A stretch of 64,000 bases of DNA from Burkholderiales bacterium (GCA_016213205.1 JACRAZ010000035.1:62001-126000), one strand, 5' to 3'; positions 37,365 to 47,942 are shown, numbered from the stretch's first letter. Notes: a model not told the origin generated them from the sequence alone. Numbers and translations are program-made.

Positions 37365-39599
37365 ATGCTGATCAGCCCCCCCTTCCTGCTGGCCCGCGGC
37401 GCCAATGACACCGAAGACGCCTGGATCGACCAGTGCATGCCCGGCGGCGAGCCCGGCGGCGGCGCCTATCCGTTGAGCTTCAACCTCGGATGGCACGGTG
37501 GCATGCACATCAACGCGCCCACCATCAACAGCACCGTGGAGCCGGTGCGGGCCATCTCCGATGGCAAGGTGGTCTTCAAGCGCGATCCAACGCCTCAGCC
37601 TGCCGGGCCCTTGCCGGAAGACCATCCGCAGGCCTACAACGGCGGCTGGACCGACAACGGCGTGGTCGTGATCGAGCACAACACCGAAATCGGCGAAGGC
37701 GAGAACGCACGCGTCAAGTTCTTCTCGATCTACATGCACCTGAGTGCGATCGATGCTGCGATCTCCACCACCGCGAACGAAGGCCGCATCCACCGCAAGG
37801 CCATCATCGGCCAGGCAGGACAGGTCTACGGCGGCGCCGATCGCTGCATCCACCTGGAAATTGCCTGCGACGACACGAACCTGTCGCACCTGGTGGGCCG
37901 CACCGAAGGCCCCTTGAACACCGGTGCCGATGGCCGCACGGATGCGATCTTTGGCGAGATGTATGTCGCCCTGCCGGCGGGCACACCGGTGTACGGCCAG
38001 GAGCCGCTGGCACAGTCGGCACAAGCCATGATGCAGCCGCCGACGCCCCGCGGCCAACCCCAGCCCCCCGCCCAGGCGCTTGAGCCGGCGCACACCACCG
38101 GGGCCGAATTGATCGTGGGCATCCGCTACGCCGGCGGCGACCGCGTGGTGGCCGGCGGTGGCCGCGGCGATGCGCGCATCACCACCTACCTGCCCGACGG
38201 CCAGACCGTGGGCACCACGCTGGTGGAGCCCAACGCCGAGTACGAGCTGTACAACACCGCCAGCCGCATCAGCATGGCCTACCCGGCTGGGGGCCGCCCC
38301 GCGCCCAGCGCCGTGTACGAGCTGCTGCGTTTCGGCCGCGTGATCGGCCCCGATGCACTGAACCCGGCCGACGTGCCGCACTGGCGCCAGGTGCGCCACG
38401 AAGCGGGGCAAGGCTGGGTGAACCTCAATGCGCCGGGCCTGCGCAAGTTCAGTGACGCTGACTTTGCGCATTGGCAGCAATGGCGGCTGGTTGACGACAG
38501 CGCCGATCAGGACAGCCGTTGCGATTCAGCCCTGCTGCGCGGCTGGCTCGATGCTGACGGCAACGGCCGCCTCATCCCGGCCGAGGCGCAGGCCCGGCTC
38601 AACGATGAAGGCCTGCGCGTCAAGCTCGCGCGCACGATCTGCAAGTTCGCCACCGAGTGGGACGCCGCCACGATCGACACGCGCTGGGGTTGGCTGAAGC
38701 AGCCCAGCGATGAGAACCCGAACCCGCTGAGCGAGGACGAGTTCAAGAAGCTGCGCGCCCACATCACGGCCCTGGCCTTCTGGCCCGGCGGCATGGACCT
38801 GCCGCAGGCGCATTGGCGGTTTCAGCCGCGGGAGTTCGTGCGGTGGTTCAGGCGGTGTGGGTGGTTGGACGAAGATGAGCTCGTGCGCGTCTACCCTGAC
38901 TCGCAATACCCCGTCGCAGCGCTGGCCCAAGTGGGACTTACGCCGTCCTCGGTCCGCGAGCGGTACCGTCAGCACCTGAATCGGGTGACAGGAAAATACC
39001 TCGTCGCAGGGCCTTCGCGGCGAACCCACTTCTTTGGTCAAGGCGCGGTCGAATCCATGTGCCTTGCGCTCATGATTGAGGGCGCAGCGGACTTCCGCCG
39101 TAACCCGCGACATGCCAGCTTTGCCTCCGAGGCCAACGGCTACTACGACCCTCCTGCTGGTGGCTACCTTGACTACCTGAACGGCAGACTGGGCAACATC
39201 GAGGCAGGCGATGGACCCAAGTTCCGCGGCCGGGGCATGAAGCAGCTGACTGGGCGCGAAAACTACAGCAAGTATTGGGTGTACCGCGGTTGGCTGGACC
39301 GTGGGTCCTTTCAGTCCCCGTGGTGGGGGCCTGCGCGTCCGGCCCGAGCACCCCAGATTGCAGACCCCGAGCGCTTGTCGGTCACGGACTACAACGCGAT
39401 CGATGCGGGGGGCTGGTACTGGGAGGCCGGTTCCACGGCCAATCAGTTTCGCTCGATCAATGGCAGCATCACGGAAGGGGATGCGGGCGATGCAGCGGTC
39501 GAGCGCGTCACGAGGGCGATCAACGGTGGCGTCAACGGCCTGGCGGAACGGCGAACCCACACGGCCCGGATCTACAAGGTGTTGTCTGATGTGCCGTGA
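37365..39599 (+). CDS. Predicted T6SS peptidoglycan-hydrolase effector: degenerate M23 domain + GH19 domain
   Basis: 744 residues, no signal peptide. Residues 40-200 resemble an M23 peptidase (WHGGMHINAP, VRAISDGKVVF, GVVVIEHN, SIYMHLS, RCIHLEIACDD). The usual H-x3-D is H44-x3-H48, and the usual H-x-H is C161-x-H163, so ligands are altered. A Pro-rich linker (223-240) and a middle domain follow. Residues 545-744 are a GH19/lysozyme-like domain: THFFGQGAVES with catalytic Glu563, FRGRGMKQLTGRENY, and VTRAINGGVNGLAER. The protein would attack the cell wall in the target periplasm. It follows vgrG by 19 bp and overlaps a lipoprotein gene by 11 bp, typical of an effector-immunity pair. Third-position GC drops after about 38820. 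Confidence 0.82.
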   Translation: MLISPPFLLARGANDTEDAWIDQCMPGGEPGGGAYPLSFNLGWHGGMHINAPTINSTVEPVRAISDGKVVFKRDPTPQPAGPLPEDHPQAYNGGWTDNGVVVIEHNTEIGEGENARVKFFSIYMHLSAIDAAISTTANEGRIHRKAIIGQAGQVYGGADRCIHLEIACDDTNLSHLVGRTEGPLNTGADGRTDAIFGEMYVALPAGTPVYGQEPLAQSAQAMMQPPTPRGQPQPPAQALEPAHTTGAELIVGIRYAGGDRVVAGGGRGDARITTYLPDGQTVGTTLVEPNAEYELYNTASRISMAYPAGGRPAPSAVYELLRFGRVIGPDALNPADVPHWRQVRHEAGQGWVNLNAPGLRKFSDADFAHWQQWRLVDDSADQDSRCDSALLRGWLDADGNGRLIPAEAQARLNDEGLRVKLARTICKFATEWDAATIDTRWGWLKQPSDENPNPLSEDEFKKLRAHITALAFWPGGMDLPQAHWRFQPREFVRWFRRCGWLDEDELVRVYPDSQYPVAALAQVGLTPSSVRERYRQHLNRVTGKYLVAGPSRRTHFFGQGAVESMCLALMIEGAADFRRNPRHASFASEANGYYDPPAGGYLDYLNGRLGNIEAGDGPKFRGRGMKQLTGRENYSKYWVYRGWLDRGSFQSPWWGPARPARAPQIADPERLSVTDYNAIDAGGWYWEAGSTANQFRSINGSITEGDAGDAAVERVTRAINGGVNGLAERRTHTARIYKVLSDVP

Positions 39600-40107
39600 T
39601 TGGGCTCGAAGGGCGATTGCGCTCCTTGCTGTCTGGAGCCTCGTCGCATGTTCGGCGGGCGGGCAGGTGACGCGTGGCCAGTTGCTGTCGATCAGCCCTG
39701 TGGGAGTGGATGTACTGTTCGTGGCGTCTCGTGGGCGCACGGCGGAGCTTCGACTCCCGCACTCAGTGGACGGTTACGACGTGAGCTGTGACCAGCGTTG
39801 GTTGGCGGTCTGGGGAAAGCCCAGGACGCTGAACCCCGACAACCCGCAGGACAGCAACCTGACCATCGTGGATCTGCAAGACCCGAGGGTCACTCCGGCA
39901 CTGGGATTCGAACGAGGCATCTTCGGCGTCGAGTACCTCAAGACCCCTGCGCGCGCCATCGTCGCCACCGACAGCGGCGCCTTGCTCGACCTGGAACGCA
40001 GGGTCCGCCTCGCGCCGCCAGCGCAGTTTGACTTCGGCGATCCCGCCTATCTGCGAGAGAGCTGCGCGCCCTTCCCGAACAAGACGTATCGCCGGTATCC
40101 GCCCTGA
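39589..40107 (+). CDS. Predicted lipoprotein, candidate periplasmic immunity protein
   Basis: 172 residues. The start (ATG at 39589) lies 11 bp inside the effector gene. The N-terminus is a lipoprotein signal: basic CRDWARR, hydrophobic ALLAVWSL, lipobox LVAC with Cys21. The mature part is unrelated to anything I know; it is beta-rich (VDVLFVASRGRTAELRL, WLAVWGKPR, NLTIVDLQD), and two Cys residues (in VSCDQRW and ESCAPF) are present. Location after a peptidoglycan-hydrolase effector and periplasmic targeting fit an immunity role (inference). Its composition is less GC-rich than housekeeping neighbours. Confidence 0.7.
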   Translation: MCRDWARRAIALLAVWSLVACSAGGQVTRGQLLSISPVGVDVLFVASRGRTAELRLPHSVDGYDVSCDQRWLAVWGKPRTLNPDNPQDSNLTIVDLQDPRVTPALGFERGIFGVEYLKTPARAIVATDSGALLDLERRVRLAPPAQFDFGDPAYLRESCAPFPNKTYRRYPP

Positions 40108-40121
40108 CCTGCCGATGGCGG

Positions 40122-40142
40122 GCAGGCGCCGAAGGCGCCTGC
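40122..40142 (+). terminator. Hairpin between convergent lipoprotein and gltL genes
   Basis: GCAGGCGCC (40122-40130), loop GAA, GGCGCCTGC (40134-40142): a perfect 9-bp stem in the 50-bp gap between the two stop codons. Its stem resembles hairpin III of the repeat copy at 58015-58146 (GCGCC-GAA-GGCGC). Without a T-tract, terminator function is presumed. Confidence 0.55.
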
Positions 40143-40157
40143 GGCTTGTGCGCCCCC

Positions 40158-40901
<744 letters not shown>

Positions 40902-40912
40902 GGCGGGCTCCC

Positions 40913-41581
40913 TCAGCGGATGATCTGGATCTTCTTCTGCAGCCGGCGCACGAGCATCGAAAGGCTGAAGCAGATGACGAAGTACAGGACGGCGGCCACG
41001 AGGTAGGTTTCCACCGGCCGGTTGAAGTTCTTGCCGGCCACCTCGAAGCCCTTGAGCAGGTCGTAGGCGCCGATGGCATACACCAGCGAGGTGTCCTGGA
41101 ACAGGATGATGGTCTGCGTCAGCAGCACCGGCAGCATGTTGCGGAAGGCCTGCGGCAGCACGATCAGCTGCATCGTCTGGCTGTAGGTCATGCCCACCGC
41201 GTAGCCTGCGTACACCTGGCCCTTGGGCACGCTTTGGATGCCGGCACGCATGATCTCGGAGTAGTACGCGGCCTCGAACAGCGTGAAGGTGATGATGGCC
41301 GAGAGCTCGGCGCCGATCGAGCGGCCGATGATCAGCGGGATCAGCAGGAAGAACCACAGGATCACCATCACCAGCGGCACGCTGCGCATCAGGTTCACGT
41401 AGCCCGCGGCCGGCTGCACCAGCCAGGGCTTGCCGGACAGGCGCATCAGCGCCAGCGCGGTGCCCAGCGCAATGCCGCCCAGCATGGCCACCACCGTGAG
41501 CTGCACCGAGAAGATGAAGCCCTTGGCGATGAAGCTGCTGATGACGCCCCAGTTCAGGAAAGCGAAGTCAAGTGTTGTCAT
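40913..41581 (-). CDS. gltK: Glutamate/aspartate ABC transporter permease GltK
   Basis: 222 residues. The ATG (41579-41581) overlaps the gltJ stop in TGATG; a GTG one codon earlier is the alternative. A His/Glu/Gln/Arg/opine-type (HEQRO) permease with about five membrane helices, an [20 protein letters not shown] coupling loop that docks on the ATPase, and a [17 protein letters not shown] segment. With GltJ it forms the heterodimeric channel. Translational coupling to gltJ ensures equal amounts. Confidence 0.92.
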   Translation of the reverse strand: MTTLDFAFLNWGVISSFIAKGFIFSVQLTVVAMLGGIALGTALALMRLSGKPWLVQPAAGYVNLMRSVPLVMVILWFFLLIPLIIGRSIGAELSAIITFTLFEAAYYSEIMRAGIQSVPKGQVYAGYAVGMTYSQTMQLIVLPQAFRNMLPVLLTQTIILFQDTSLVYAIGAYDLLKGFEVAGKNFNRPVETYLVAAVLYFVICFSLSMLVRRLQKKIQIIR

Positions 41582-42324
41582 CACTTGCTCCCGATCATGC
41601 CGGGCACCTGCACCCGCTGCTCGATGAACTTGGCGATGCGGTTGATCGCGAAGGCCGAGATGAAGTACAGCAGCGTGGCCGCGCTGTACATCATGATGGG
41701 CCGCGAGGTCTCTTCGGCCGACTGCATGGCGAAGAAGGTGAGCTCGGTGATGCTGACCGCGAACGCCACCGAGGAGTTCTTGATGATGTTCATCGACTCA
41801 CTCGTCATCGGCGGGATGACGATGCGAAACGCCATCGGCAGCAGCACGAAGCGGTAGGTCTGCGGCAGCGTGAGGCCCAGCGCCAGGCCGGCGTAGCGCT
41901 GGCCGCGCGGCAGCGTCAGGATGCCGGCCTTCACCTGCTCGGAAATGCGGGCCGAGGTGAAGCAGCCCAGCGCAAACACCACCAGGATGTAGCTGGGCAG
42001 CCCGCGCAGCGGCGTGAACAGCGCGGGCAGCACGTGGTACCAGAGGAAGATCTGGACGATGAGCGGGATGTTGCGGAACACCTCGGTCCAGGTTTCACCC
42101 AGCGCCACCAGCCAGCGCCTGGGCGTGGTGCGGAAGATGCCCATCACCGAGCCCACCACCAGCGCCACCAGCAGCGCCATCAGCGCCACGCTGAGGGTCC
42201 AGCCCCAGGCGTGCAGCATCCACTGCAGGTAGGTGAGCTCCTTGCCGCCAGCGGCAAAGCAGCTGGGCAGGATGTCGCCCGTTGCGGTGTCCTTGCAGAA
42301 CACCTGCCAGTCCCATGTGCTCAA
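41581..42324 (-). CDS. gltJ: Glutamate/aspartate ABC transporter permease GltJ
   Basis: 247 residues. Homology to GltJ (starts around NWxVF) points to TTG at 42324 (MSTWDWQVF) with GGAG 8 bp upstream; I see no ATG giving an equivalent start. Segments: WTLSVALMALLVALVVGSVMG, EVFRNIPLIVQIFLWYHVLP, coupling loop SARISEQVKAGILTLPRGQ, LLPMAFRIVIPPMTSESMNI and SAEETSRPIMMYS. The extra periplasmic loop near the start (CKDTATGDILPSCF) has two cysteines. A stem-loop separates it from gltI, so receptor mRNA may be more abundant than permease mRNA. Confidence 0.9.
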   Translation of the reverse strand: MSTWDWQVFCKDTATGDILPSCFAAGGKELTYLQWMLHAWGWTLSVALMALLVALVVGSVMGIFRTTPRRWLVALGETWTEVFRNIPLIVQIFLWYHVLPALFTPLRGLPSYILVVFALGCFTSARISEQVKAGILTLPRGQRYAGLALGLTLPQTYRFVLLPMAFRIVIPPMTSESMNIIKNSSVAFAVSITELTFFAMQSAEETSRPIMMYSAATLLYFISAFAINRIAKFIEQRVQVPGMIGSK

Positions 42325-42377
42325 GCCAGTCTCCGGTGGGTTCTGGCGCGCGGGCCAGTGCGGGTCCGGGTATCAGC

Positions 42378-42406
42378 GGGCGCGCCGGCGCAGGGCCGGC
42401 GCGCCC
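42378..42406 (-). terminator. Perfect 12-bp stem-loop between gltI and gltJ
   Basis: GGGCGCGCCGGC (42378-42389) pairs perfectly with GCCGGCGCGCCC (42395-42406), loop GCAGG. Lying 6 bp after the gltI stop and ahead of gltJ, it fits an attenuating or mRNA-protecting hairpin that lets the binding protein be made in excess, as is common in ABC-transporter operons (inference). Confidence 0.6.
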
Positions 42407-42412
42407 CCACGC

Positions 42413-43309
42413 TCACTTCTTGGCGTAGTCTTCCATCGGCTTGTCGTTCGGGTTCGCCCAGGCGGCCTTGGTGGCGTCCGACAAGGGCAGGCCCACCTTG
42501 GTGTTGGTGGGCGGGATCGACTGCATGAACCACTTGTCGTACAGCTTGGCCAGCTCGCCGCTCTTGATCTGGCCCTTGATGCTGTCGTCCACCGCCTTCT
42601 TGAAGGCCGGGTCGTCCTTGCGCAGCATGCAGGCAATGGGCTCCACCGAGAGCACGTCGCCGACGATCTTGAAGTCCGCCGGGTTCTTGCTCTTGGAGAT
42701 GTTGCCGGCCAGGATCTGCCCGTCCATCACGAAGGCATCGGCGCGGCCCGATTCGAGCAGCAGGAAGCTGTCGGCGTGGTCCTTGCCGAACACTTCCTTG
42801 AAGTCCACGCCGGTGGCGCGCTCGTGCTTGCGCAGCGTCTGCACCGAGGTGGTGCCGGTGGTGGTGGCCACCGTCTTGCCGTTGAGCTGGCTGATGTTGT
42901 TGATGCCCGAATTGGCCTTCACCGCGATGCGCACTTCTTCCACGTAGGTGGTCACCGCGAAGGACACGTCCTTCTGGCGGGTGGCGTTGTTGGTGGTGGA
43001 GCCGCACTCCAGGTCCACGGTGCCGTTCTGCACCAGCGGGATGCGGTTCTGCGAGGTCACGGGCTGGTACTTCACGTCCAGCTTGGCCAGGCCGAGCTGC
43101 TTCTGCAGGTCGGCCGCGATGCGCTGCGCCATCTCGGTGTGGAAGCCCACGTACTTGCCGTCGCCCAGCGTGTAGGCCAGCGCGCCGGACGATTCGCGCA
43201 CACCCAGCGTGATGCTGCCCGAGTCCTTGATCTTCTTCAGCGTGTCCTCGGCATGGGTGGCGCCGGCGGCCGCGGCAAAGGCGGCCAGGACAAACAGTGA
43301 CTTCTTCAT
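42413..43309 (-). CDS. gltI: Glutamate/aspartate-binding periplasmic protein
   Basis: 298 residues. Signal peptide MKKSLFVLAAFAAAAGATHA, then a PAAT-type solute-binding protein: GSITLGVRESSGALAYTLGD, VGFHTEMAQRIAADL, VDLECGSTTNNATRQKDVSFA and TSVQTLRKHERA. The GxVDLECGSTTN segment is typical of GltI/DEBP receptors for glutamate and aspartate. It is the first gene of the gltIJKL operon and opens towards the 324-bp divergent region shared with the thymidine kinase gene. Confidence 0.93.
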   Translation of the reverse strand: MKKSLFVLAAFAAAAGATHAEDTLKKIKDSGSITLGVRESSGALAYTLGDGKYVGFHTEMAQRIAADLQKQLGLAKLDVKYQPVTSQNRIPLVQNGTVDLECGSTTNNATRQKDVSFAVTTYVEEVRIAVKANSGINNISQLNGKTVATTTGTTSVQTLRKHERATGVDFKEVFGKDHADSFLLLESGRADAFVMDGQILAGNISKSKNPADFKIVGDVLSVEPIACMLRKDDPAFKKAVDDSIKGQIKSGELAKLYDKWFMQSIPPTNTKVGLPLSDATKAAWANPNDKPMEDYAKK

Positions 43310-43633
43310 GCGATCTCCTGTGGTGTGTCGTCGTCTGGGACGGGTGAACTTCGGACGGCGGCCATGGCCTCTTGTGCAGGCCCGGCGCGTGAGCGCTAGG
43401 GTAACGCCAGACTCCGCTGCCGGGAATCGGTGGCAGCGCGACGCCCCGAGCCCCGCCCGTGCCGGCCGGGCCCCTGGGTGGCGCACTGTAGCGAGCACCC
43501 TCAAGCACGACCAATGCCAATAGCAGGGCACGCCATGCACGGCGCGCATGACGCACGCGGGTTATCCCTGGGCCGGGCCTGGCCGCTACACTCGCCGCCC
43601 GCTGCGCCGCGCGATCAGCGCGAAGGCCACCCG
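43310..43633 (+). other. Divergent promoter region between gltI and tdk
   Basis: About 324 bp with no plausible gene. It must hold the promoters of gltI (leftward) and the thymidine kinase gene (rightward). AGGAGA just before the gltI start (43312-43317 as TCTCCT) is its ribosome-binding site. I found no clear dyad or riboswitch. Confidence 0.5.
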
Positions 43634-44224
43634 ATGAGCAAGCTCTATTTCCGCTACGCCGCGATGAACGCCGGCAAGTCCACCGCCTTGCTGCAGGTGG
43701 CGCACAACTACGAGGAGCGCGGCATGCGGGTGCGGCTGTTCACCGCCGCGCACGACGACCGCGCCGGCAGCGGCATCATCGGCTCGCGCCTGGGCCTGCA
43801 GCGCAGCGCCGACACCTTCGGCCCTGACACGGTGTTCAGCGCCGCCCACCTGGGGCCGGTGGCCTGCGTGCTGATCGACGAGGCGCAGTTCCTCACGCCC
43901 GAGCAGGTGCGCCAGCTGCACCGCATGACGCACACCGACCAGCTGCCGGTGATCTGCTGGGGCCTGCGCAGCGATTTCCGCGGCGATGCCTTTCCCGGCG
44001 CCGCCGCACTGCTGACGCTGGCCGACGACGTGGAGGAGATGAAATCGATCTGCGCCTGCGCGCGCAAGGCGACGATGAACCTGCGCATCGACGCCGAGGG
44101 CCGCCGCGTGCGCGAGGGCGAACAGGTGGTGATCGGCGGCAACGAGCGCTACCGCGCGGTGTGCCCGGCCTGCTTCTATGCGGACGAGGCAGGCCCGGAG
44201 GAGGCGCCGGGCCTGTTCGGCTGA
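43634..44224 (+). CDS. tdk: Thymidine kinase (TK1-like)
   Basis: 196 residues. Walker A MNAGKSTALL, VLIDEAQFLTPEQV with the catalytic Glu, and VICWGLRSDFRGDAF with the lasso region. Zinc-type cysteines are seen as CACARKA and CPACFYAD (four in total). It phosphorylates thymidine to dTMP in the salvage pathway. Alone on the plus strand, its stop is 1 bp from the stop of the convergent sensor-kinase gene, so there is no room for a terminator between them. Confidence 0.94.
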   Translation: MSKLYFRYAAMNAGKSTALLQVAHNYEERGMRVRLFTAAHDDRAGSGIIGSRLGLQRSADTFGPDTVFSAAHLGPVACVLIDEAQFLTPEQVRQLHRMTHTDQLPVICWGLRSDFRGDAFPGAAALLTLADDVEEMKSICACARKATMNLRIDAEGRRVREGEQVVIGGNERYRAVCPACFYADEAGPEEAPGLFG

Positions 44225-44225
44225 A

Positions 44226-46715
44226 TCAGGCCGTGGCTTCCTGCCCCGCCGCGGCGCGCGCGATCGCCTCGGCCAGCAGGCGCGGGTTGATCGGCTTGGT
44301 CACGTGGTCGTTCATGCCCACGGCGAGGTAGGCCTCGCGTTCCTCGGGCATGGCGTTGGCCGTCATCGCGATGATGGGCAGCCGGCCCACCGGGCCGGGC
44401 AGCGCGCGGATGGCCTGGGCCGCGGCCTGGCCGTCCATCTCGGGCATCTGGATGTCCATCAGCACCAGGTCGTAGTGCGCGGCCTGCACCTGGCGCAGCG
44501 CCTCGATGCCGTCGGCCACGATGTCGCTGAAGTGGCCCTGCTGGTCGAGCATGGCCTTGATCAGGATCTGGTTCACGCCGTTGTCCTCGGCCACCAGGAT
44601 GCGCAGCGGCCGCGCCGCCGGGGGCGGCAGCGCCTCGGCCAGCGGCGCCGGGGCGGTGGGCAACACCTGCTCGGCCACACCCAGGCGCAAGGTCACGCTG
44701 AAGCGGCTGCCCGCGCCGGCCTGGCTGTGCACCTCGATGCGGCCGTGCATCAGCTCGACGATCTCGCGGCAGATCGCCAGCCCCAGGCCGGTGCCGCCAT
44801 AGCGGCGCGCGGTGGAGCTGTCGGCCTGGCTGAAGCGCTCGAACAGCTTGGGCAGCACCTCGGGCGGGATGCCGATGCCGGTGTCGCTGACCTCGATGCG
44901 CAGCACGTGCTCGTGCGGGCCGGCCGGCGCATGGCGAACCTCCACGTCCACCCGGCCGGCCTCGGTGAACTTCAGGCCATTGCCCACCAGGTTGAACAGC
45001 ACCTGGCGCAGGCGGCTCGGGTCGCCCCGCACCTGGCGCGGCAGATCGGGCGCGAGCTGCAGCCCGAGCGCCAGGCCCTTGGCCTGCGCACGCACCTGCA
45101 GCAGCGCGATCACGTCCTCGATGGTGTCGCGCAGCGGGAAATCCACGATCTCCAGCTGCATGCGGCCGGCCTCGATCTTCGACAGGTCCAGGATGTCGTT
45201 GATGATGGCCAGCAGGCTCTGGCCCGAGCTGCGGATGAGCTCGGCATAACGCCGCTGCTCGGGGTTCAGCGCGCTGGCCAGCAGCAGCCCGTTCATGCCC
45301 AGCACCGCGTTCAGCGGGGTGCGGATCTCGTGGCTCATGGCCGCGAGGAAACGCGACTTGGCCTGGCTGGCGGCCTCGGCGGCGTGTTTCACCTGCGCCA
45401 GCTCGCGCTCGGCGGCGGTGATGTCGCGGAACACGCTGACGATGCCACCGTCGGGCGTGCGCCGCTCGATGGTGTGCACGATGCGGCCATCGGGCAGCGC
45501 CTGTGCGTGGATGCCGCTGCCCAGCCGCGCCTTCGAGAGCCGGCGGTCGACCCAGGCCGCCCGCGCCTCGGGGCTGGCGTCGGCCATCAGCGCGTCGGCG
45601 GCCCGCTCGGCCAGCGCGCGGGCGCTGACCCCGGTGGCCATCACCGGGGCCAGCCACGGGAACAGCTCGATGTAGCGCTGGTTCCAGGCCACCACCTGGT
45701 CGTTGGCATCCAGCAGCAGGAAACCGTCGTGCATGGCGGCCAGCGCCTGCTCGAGCGTGGTCTTCGAGCGCGCGAGCTCGCCGCGCGTGCGGTTCAGGCG
45801 CCCCACGTGCCAGAGCGCGAAGCGGGCCGTGCCCAGCACCATGGTGATGAACACCGCGGCCACCGCGCAGATCACCATGCTGATGCGGGGCCAGCCCTCC
45901 AGCGCACGCGCGATCGGCAGGCTCGCCACGATGCGCACGCTGCGGTAGATGCCCGGGCGCGCCACCAGGATGGCCGGCGTGTCCTCCAGGCGCGACGCGC
46001 CGTGCAGCGCCCGTCCGGTGGCCGAGGCGGCCGGCAGCGGCACCGGCAGGATGCGGCCGATCAAGGCCTCGCTGGGCGGGTGGCTGGCCAGCAGCTGGCC
46101 GTCGTCACGCTCGAGCGTGATGGCCAGGCCCGGCATGTCCTGCGATTGCGCCAGCATGGATTCGATCAGCGCCAGCGGCACCTCGGCCACCACCAGGCCG
46201 CGCTGGCTGCCGGCCAGCAGCACCGGCCGGGCAAAGTACAGCGAGCGCTCGGCGTGGGCGAAGTTGACCTGGGGGGCGCTGATCGCCAGCGACGGCGCCG
46301 GCTGCGCCAGCACCTGCGCGACGAAACCCGCTGGCAGCCTCACGCCCAGGCGGCGGCTAGAGGGTTCGGCGGCGGCGAGCACGAAGCCGTCCGCGTCCAG
46401 CAGCGCCAGGTCGCGCACGCCCAGCACCTGGTGGTTCAAGCGCACCAGGTGGCGTTCGATGCTGCCCAGGTCCAGCGTGTCGTCGGGCCGGCGCGCGTCG
46501 TCCAGCGTCTCGCCCAGGCCGGCCAGCAGCACGTCGGAGGCCACGAAGCTGCGGTTCACCGCGGCTTCGGCCGCACCGGCCAGGTGCAGCATGCGCGCCT
46601 CGCCGGCGGCCAGCGCGTCCAGGCGCTGGAACAGGATCAATGCCGCCGCCGCCGCGGCCACGGCCGCCACCAGCACCGCGGTGCCGGCCACGAGCGTGCG
46701 GCGAAACCGCCTCAC
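44226..46715 (-). CDS. Hybrid sensor histidine kinase (sensor-PAS-HisKA-HATPase-REC)
   Basis: 829 residues from GTG at 46715, 13 bp after the binding-protein stop; the longer frame start overlaps that gene. TM1 about 5-30, extracytoplasmic sensor domain about 31-275, TM2 about 277-297, PAS about 320-435 ([21 protein letters not shown]), HisKA with [16 protein letters not shown] (His462), HATPase with [15 protein letters not shown] and GGTGLGLAI, and a C-terminal receiver ([11 protein letters not shown], phospho-acceptor Asp754 in [11 protein letters not shown]). It is a hybrid kinase that needs an external phosphotransfer protein or response regulator, not encoded here. The neighbouring periplasmic binding protein suggests it senses a bound solute. 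Confidence 0.88.
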   Translation of the reverse strand: MRRFRRTLVAGTAVLVAAVAAAAAALILFQRLDALAAGEARMLHLAGAAEAAVNRSFVASDVLLAGLGETLDDARRPDDTLDLGSIERHLVRLNHQVLGVRDLALLDADGFVLAAAEPSSRRLGVRLPAGFVAQVLAQPAPSLAISAPQVNFAHAERSLYFARPVLLAGSQRGLVVAEVPLALIESMLAQSQDMPGLAITLERDDGQLLASHPPSEALIGRILPVPLPAASATGRALHGASRLEDTPAILVARPGIYRSVRIVASLPIARALEGWPRISMVICAVAAVFITMVLGTARFALWHVGRLNRTRGELARSKTTLEQALAAMHDGFLLLDANDQVVAWNQRYIELFPWLAPVMATGVSARALAERAADALMADASPEARAAWVDRRLSKARLGSGIHAQALPDGRIVHTIERRTPDGGIVSVFRDITAAERELAQVKHAAEAASQAKSRFLAAMSHEIRTPLNAVLGMNGLLLASALNPEQRRYAELIRSSGQSLLAIINDILDLSKIEAGRMQLEIVDFPLRDTIEDVIALLQVRAQAKGLALGLQLAPDLPRQVRGDPSRLRQVLFNLVGNGLKFTEAGRVDVEVRHAPAGPHEHVLRIEVSDTGIGIPPEVLPKLFERFSQADSSTARRYGGTGLGLAICREIVELMHGRIEVHSQAGAGSRFSVTLRLGVAEQVLPTAPAPLAEALPPPAARPLRILVAEDNGVNQILIKAMLDQQGHFSDIVADGIEALRQVQAAHYDLVLMDIQMPEMDGQAAAQAIRALPGPVGRLPIIAMTANAMPEEREAYLAVGMNDHVTKPINPRLLAEAIARAAAGQEATA

Positions 46716-46728
46716 GGCACCGCCCGGC

Positions 46729-47787
46729 TCATCGCGCCACCGCCAGCTGGCCGGTGGCCGGCCCGAGGCTGCGGTTCCACACCTCGGCGCAGGCCGGGCC
46801 GCAGCGCTGCACCCAGCGCGGCAGCACCGTGGTGCTGAAGATCTGCCGGCGGCGCTGCTCGTCATCGGCCGTGCTGCGCAGTGGCACCATGCGGCCGGGC
46901 CGCCCGCCGGCGCAGCCGGCCGCCCCGGTGTTGCAGGCCAGGCCTTCGCCCGTCTCGCGCTCGGATTCGGCCCAGATCGCCTGCTCCAGCTTGGGCAGCT
47001 CGCGCAGCAGCAGCACGCGCAGCGCCTCGGGCAACGCCTCCCAGTGGCCGCGGTTCGCGCCGAAGACGGCCAGGCCCCAGCTCACCGCCATCGGGTGCAG
47101 GTGGCTGGTGTGCTCGTGCAGGCCGATGGTGTTGCCGGACATGGTGCCGGTGATCGCGCAATCGGTGTTGCCCGCGCGCAGGTTGTCGATGATGCCGGCG
47201 AAGCCCACGCTCACCGGCGTGGCGCCCAGTGCCTCCACCCAGTCGGCCTGCGACGGGCTGGCCACGCGGATGCGCCGGCCGGCCAGGCCCCCCAGGCCGT
47301 CGAACGCCTTCTTGCAGTACAGCACCTGGGCCGGGTAGGTGTACACGGCCAGCAGCTCGATGCCGTGCCGCTCGCGCAGCGTGCGGGCGATCTGCGGCCG
47401 GAACAGCGCCACGTTGCGCCGCAGCGTGGCCATGTCCGGGTTCAGGCCCGCCAGGTCGGGGGCGGCCAGCAGCGGCTCGGTGCCGGCGCTCAGGCTCAGC
47501 AGCGCGGTGCCGAAGGGCAGCACGCCCAGCTTCATCAGCTGCAGCATGTCCTGGCCGCGCACGCCGGCCTGGTCGAAGGGCAGGATCTCGGCGCTGACCT
47601 TGCCGTCCGACAGGCGCGCCAGCTCGGTGGACCAGAACGGCTGCTCGTGCCGGGTGTACTGGTTGAGACCGGCCAGGCCACCGACGACACGCAGGCGCAG
47701 CGGGCCGGGGCTGCCCTGCGCCCATGCCGACACGGCCAGTGCCCATGCAAGCAGCACACCCAGGCCAGCGCGCCGGATCAGGCCCAT
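46729..47787 (-). CDS. TRAP/DctP-type periplasmic binding protein
   Basis: 352 residues from ATG at 47787, with signal peptide ([19 protein letters not shown]). Mature protein: [18 protein letters not shown], then [38 protein letters not shown] with the family Arg that binds a carboxylate, and [21 protein letters not shown]. This is the DctP superfamily. There are no TRAP permease genes (dctQM) beside it; instead a hybrid kinase follows after 13 bp, so the protein is more likely a signal receptor than a transporter part (inference). Extra cysteines occur near the end ([13 protein letters not shown]). Confidence 0.82.
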   Translation of the reverse strand: MGLIRRAGLGVLLAWALAVSAWAQGSPGPLRLRVVGGLAGLNQYTRHEQPFWSTELARLSDGKVSAEILPFDQAGVRGQDMLQLMKLGVLPFGTALLSLSAGTEPLLAAPDLAGLNPDMATLRRNVALFRPQIARTLRERHGIELLAVYTYPAQVLYCKKAFDGLGGLAGRRIRVASPSQADWVEALGATPVSVGFAGIIDNLRAGNTDCAITGTMSGNTIGLHEHTSHLHPMAVSWGLAVFGANRGHWEALPEALRVLLLRELPKLEQAIWAESERETGEGLACNTGAAGCAGGRPGRMVPLRSTADDEQRRRQIFSTTVLPRWVQRCGPACAEVWNRSLGPATGQLAVAR

Positions 47788-47942
47788 CGTTGTTGTTTGC
47801 GCATCAGTGCACCGCGCGGGTGCGGAATACCCAGGCACGATGATGCACCAGAAGCCACCGCGCGGCGCCGATTCACCGCAAGGCCGGCGCGCTACGCTAT
47901 GGCCTTGTGCGGCGCCATGCCGGCGCCGGAGGAGGAACCCGT

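Noticed and set aside
34445-37438. 997-codon minus-strand frame opposite vgrG
   Set aside because: Same shadow pattern; the plus strand encodes a full VgrG.
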